Origin: Methylorubrum salsuginis
GTDB lineage: Bacteria > Pseudomonadota > Alphaproteobacteria > Rhizobiales > Beijerinckiaceae
Length of the DNA: 64,000 nucleotides
NCBI RefSeq assembly: GCF_900114375.1
Contig: NZ_FOSV01000004.1
Coordinates: forward strand, 219,098 to 283,097
Direction of reading: 5' to 3'
The position numbers and the translations under genes were made by a program. Below are positions 62,262 through 64,000 of this stretch, one piece after another; within the stretch, counting starts at the first letter, position 1, and the number at the start of each line of letters is the position of its first letter. The notes beneath the pieces are model-generated. The model worked only from the letters and a program-made list of their open reading frames with translations, ran no database searches and was not told where the DNA came from.

Positions 62262-63425
62262 GTGACCAACCCGGACATCCGCGAGGTATTCGAGGCCCTG
62301 CGCGCCCGCTTCGGGTTGCAGCCCCAGCAGCCCCGTCCCGACGCACCGTACGTCTGGGGCGAGGAGAAGCTGCGTGCCCGCTGTAACCGCCTACTGCGGC
62401 AACTCGCGGTGATCGAGGCAGACCAGGAGGCCGCGACACAGGCCTTCGCCCGCAAGATGCAAGAGCTCGGGCAACGACGTGCGGCCTGCCTGCTCGAACT
62501 GACGATGGCGGATCTGTATGCCGCGGCGGCGGATCCGTCGGGCAAGCCCGACGCGGCCGCGCCTGCCCCGGTTTCGAGCGCGCAGGCGGCGTCGCCCATC
62601 GGGACGACGGTCGCAACCTCATCCGATCTGGGAAGCGAGGAGACGCCGACGCTTCCCGATTACGAGACCGATCCGGGAAGCGGAGAGCAGGGGTCGGCCT
62701 CCCCTGCCATTGAGGGGCACGGTCCGGAATCGGCGGATGGGTCGGCACTTCCGAACACGGCCTCGGCGGCGCCTGCCGATCCCGAAGCAGAGCATTCCGT
62801 CCTGGATCCGGAGACGGTGCACGCGCTGGTCGAGGCTTCGGCACCGAGCTGGCTCGACGTCGGCAAGCCACCCCTCAGCGTGCGTGAGCGCTTCCCCTTG
62901 TACGATCGGCCGCTCGCCTCGCTGGATGTCGACCACCTCGACCTGAACGAGCTCCTGCCACGGCTGGCCAGCGTTCATCCTGATCTCGTCGGGGCAGCGC
63001 CCGTTTTCAAGAACCATCTGCCCGATTGGTACCGGTCCGAAGACGGGGCCGCCTGCCGGGTGGCGCTGGAGCAGGCGATCGAACGCGAAGTCATCCGCCG
63101 CGATCTCTGGAGCGACCTGCTCGAATGGTACGGCTGCGTGCTGGCCGTCGCACCCGGTGGCTACCTTGGCACGACGACGCCCCGGCAGGCCGAGGAGACG
63201 TATGACCGCCTGCAAGCGGCGTATCGGGAGGCTCTGTCGCCCGGCAGGACCGCCGTTGTCTGGTCCGAGCTGACCACGCTCATGCCCGGGCGCCCCTGGT
63301 TCGGGGCCGGAATCGCCATGGAGGTATCCGACCAGGGCGACCTGTACGATATGCCCGACGACGGCAGCAGCGGCACGTCTGCCTACGAGGACGACGACGA
63401 TCCAGAGGACGCGGGGCCGACCTGA
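62262..63425 (+). CDS. Unrecognised acidic protein in the accessory region
   Basis: A 387-residue protein I do not recognise. Residues 1-95 are helical and charged (EVFEALRARFGL, EEKLRARCNRLLRQLAVIEA, QELGQRRAACLLELTMADLY). Residues 95-190 are Pro/Ala/Glu-rich and probably unstructured. Residues 200-360 are better ordered (LYDRPLASLDVDHLDLNELL, DLLEWYGCVLAVAPGGYLGT, AVVWSELTTLMPGRPWFGAG). The end is strongly acidic (YEDDDDPEDAGPT). GTG 62262 follows AGCGGAGA. The gene starts where the recombinase is cut off, on the opposite strand, so it may have entered by a secondary event. Confidence 0.55.
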   Translation: MTNPDIREVFEALRARFGLQPQQPRPDAPYVWGEEKLRARCNRLLRQLAVIEADQEAATQAFARKMQELGQRRAACLLELTMADLYAAAADPSGKPDAAAPAPVSSAQAASPIGTTVATSSDLGSEETPTLPDYETDPGSGEQGSASPAIEGHGPESADGSALPNTASAAPADPEAEHSVLDPETVHALVEASAPSWLDVGKPPLSVRERFPLYDRPLASLDVDHLDLNELLPRLASVHPDLVGAAPVFKNHLPDWYRSEDGAACRVALEQAIEREVIRRDLWSDLLEWYGCVLAVAPGGYLGTTTPRQAEETYDRLQAAYREALSPGRTAVVWSELTTLMPGRPWFGAGIAMEVSDQGDLYDMPDDGSSGTSAYEDDDDPEDAGPT

Positions 63426-63505
63426 GGCTGATGGGCTCGCCGAGCCTCTTTGTAGGCTCCGGTGCAATGGTCGCAGCGGAGCCGCATCGACAATTGATCC
63501 GCTAG

Positions 63506-63763
63506 CGGCACTGGCAGGAAGAGCGTGCGGTCGAGTGGCATTACATCGCCCCCGGCAAGCCGCAGCAGAACGGCTTCGTCGAAAGCTTGAATGGGCGCTT
63601 GCGCGACGAGTGCCTGAACGAGCATCTCTTCCAGAGCCTGCCGGCGGCCCGGACCATCATCGAGGCGTGGCGGGTCGACTATAACACCTGCTGCCCTCAC
63701 ACGAGCCTCGGCGGGCTCACCCCGAACGCGTTTGCAACTCGGTCCAAGCAGGACCAGAACTAG
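63506..63763 (+). pseudogene. 3' end of an IS3-family transposase OrfB
   Basis: The forward frame after an in-frame TAG (63503) reads [20 protein letters not shown], then [20 protein letters not shown] and [20 protein letters not shown], ending at 63763. The Glu of the DDE triad (in FVESLNG) is present, but the two Asp and the N-terminus are missing. It belongs to a different IS3 subgroup from the 51226-51942 element. Confidence 0.85.
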
Positions 63764-63794
63764 AACGAACTCTGGTTATGAACGGGGGCTGACA

Positions 63795-63824
63795 GGGGGC
63801 AAGGTCAAACTGGGGGCAAGGTCA
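63795..63824 (+). repeat. Tandem IS-end-like repeats
   Basis: GGGGGCAAGGTCA occurs at 63795-63807 and again at 63812-63824, 17 bp apart. These look like the terminal repeat of the IS3 remnant just upstream, present twice in the same direction. Confidence 0.6.
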
Positions 63825-63920
63825 GTGCCTTTGCCGACATCCTGCGCCAGCAGAATGAAGGCGCAAATGACATTTCAGATTTGATTCGAGGTCTGTTGAG
63901 GAAATCTAGAGCATCGAACC

Positions 63921-64000
63921 TTTAATCGGACGCATATCCCTTGGCCTTGAGGAAGTTGCGGCACTCCTGGGGCTCGAACAAGCCGCAGATGTCGCCGATG
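63921..64000 (-). CDS. C-terminus of an IS630-family transposase (cut by the window edge)
   Basis: Only 25-26 residues are visible: IGDICGLFEPQECRNFLKAK followed by GYASD and a TAA stop (63921-63923). This closing sequence (GDICxLF-PQEC-NFxxAxGYAS) is typical of IS630-type transposases. Whether the gene is intact cannot be told here. Confidence 0.65.

Overview
The window is very GC-rich DNA of a Rhizobiales alphaproteobacterium, most likely Methylobacterium/Methylorubrum. This placement is inference from gene content: several copper-handling genes, a NepR-like protein, a perfect EcfG-type promoter, an alpha-r8/mmgR-like small RNA, two chemotaxis transducers and many short palindromic intergenic repeats. 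About 90 percent is ordinary chromosomal coding sequence. The last 4 kb is an accessory scar beside a tRNA-Arg gene. In DNA this GC-rich, long open frames opposite real genes are common, and they have been left out.

Left part (1-4.7 kb): a leftward copper cluster with a TonB receptor (cut by the window edge), two DUF2946-like small proteins, a Sco1/SenC protein, a PCuAC chaperone and a YcnI-PCuAC fusion. At 5-10.5 kb come an L,D-transpeptidase with a clear terminator, an ECF sigma/membrane anti-sigma pair, an alpha/beta hydrolase and a winged-helix-like protein. At 10.5-16.6 kb are CYTH and CYTH-CHAD proteins, an M10/RTX metalloprotease and an rpe-cbbY-type pair. At 17-19 kb an OpgC-type membrane acyltransferase overlaps an SGNH hydrolase.

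Middle (19-43 kb): an orphan NepR-like protein followed by an mmgR-like sRNA; a Wzx-type flippase plus acetyltransferase; a membrane-anchored sigma-70 region 1.1-like protein downstream of a divergent Mfd-type translocase; a DUF938 methyltransferase; DHA2 transporters including an EmrA-EmrB pair; PsiE-like, Kef and pirin genes; an HdeD-type protein behind an EcfG-type promoter; a class A penicillin-binding protein with a degenerate SNase-like tail; a chemotaxis transducer and AMP nucleosidase.

Right part (42.5-64 kb): TrmO; a cytochrome P450 overlapping a GGDEF-EAL protein; a histone-deacetylase-like hydrolase; a GT21 glucosyltransferase; gpsA overlapping an OGFr-like protein; an inactivated IS3 element; a GlxA regulator, the IorA/IorB-type molybdenum oxidoreductase, an SDR and a SLAC1-type carrier; and a cytosolic transducer with PilZ and a C-terminal sensor. 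Beyond 60.2 kb are a broken cas3 HD-domain relic, an inverted partial tRNA-Arg copy, an intact tRNA-Arg(CCG), a large serine recombinase without its catalytic domain, an unrecognised acidic protein, and fragments of IS3 and IS630 transposases. The most unusual items are the sigma-1.1/Mfd-like pair, the PBP-SNase fusion, the NepR-like gene with its neighbouring sRNA, and the cas3 relic at the tRNA-Arg integration site.
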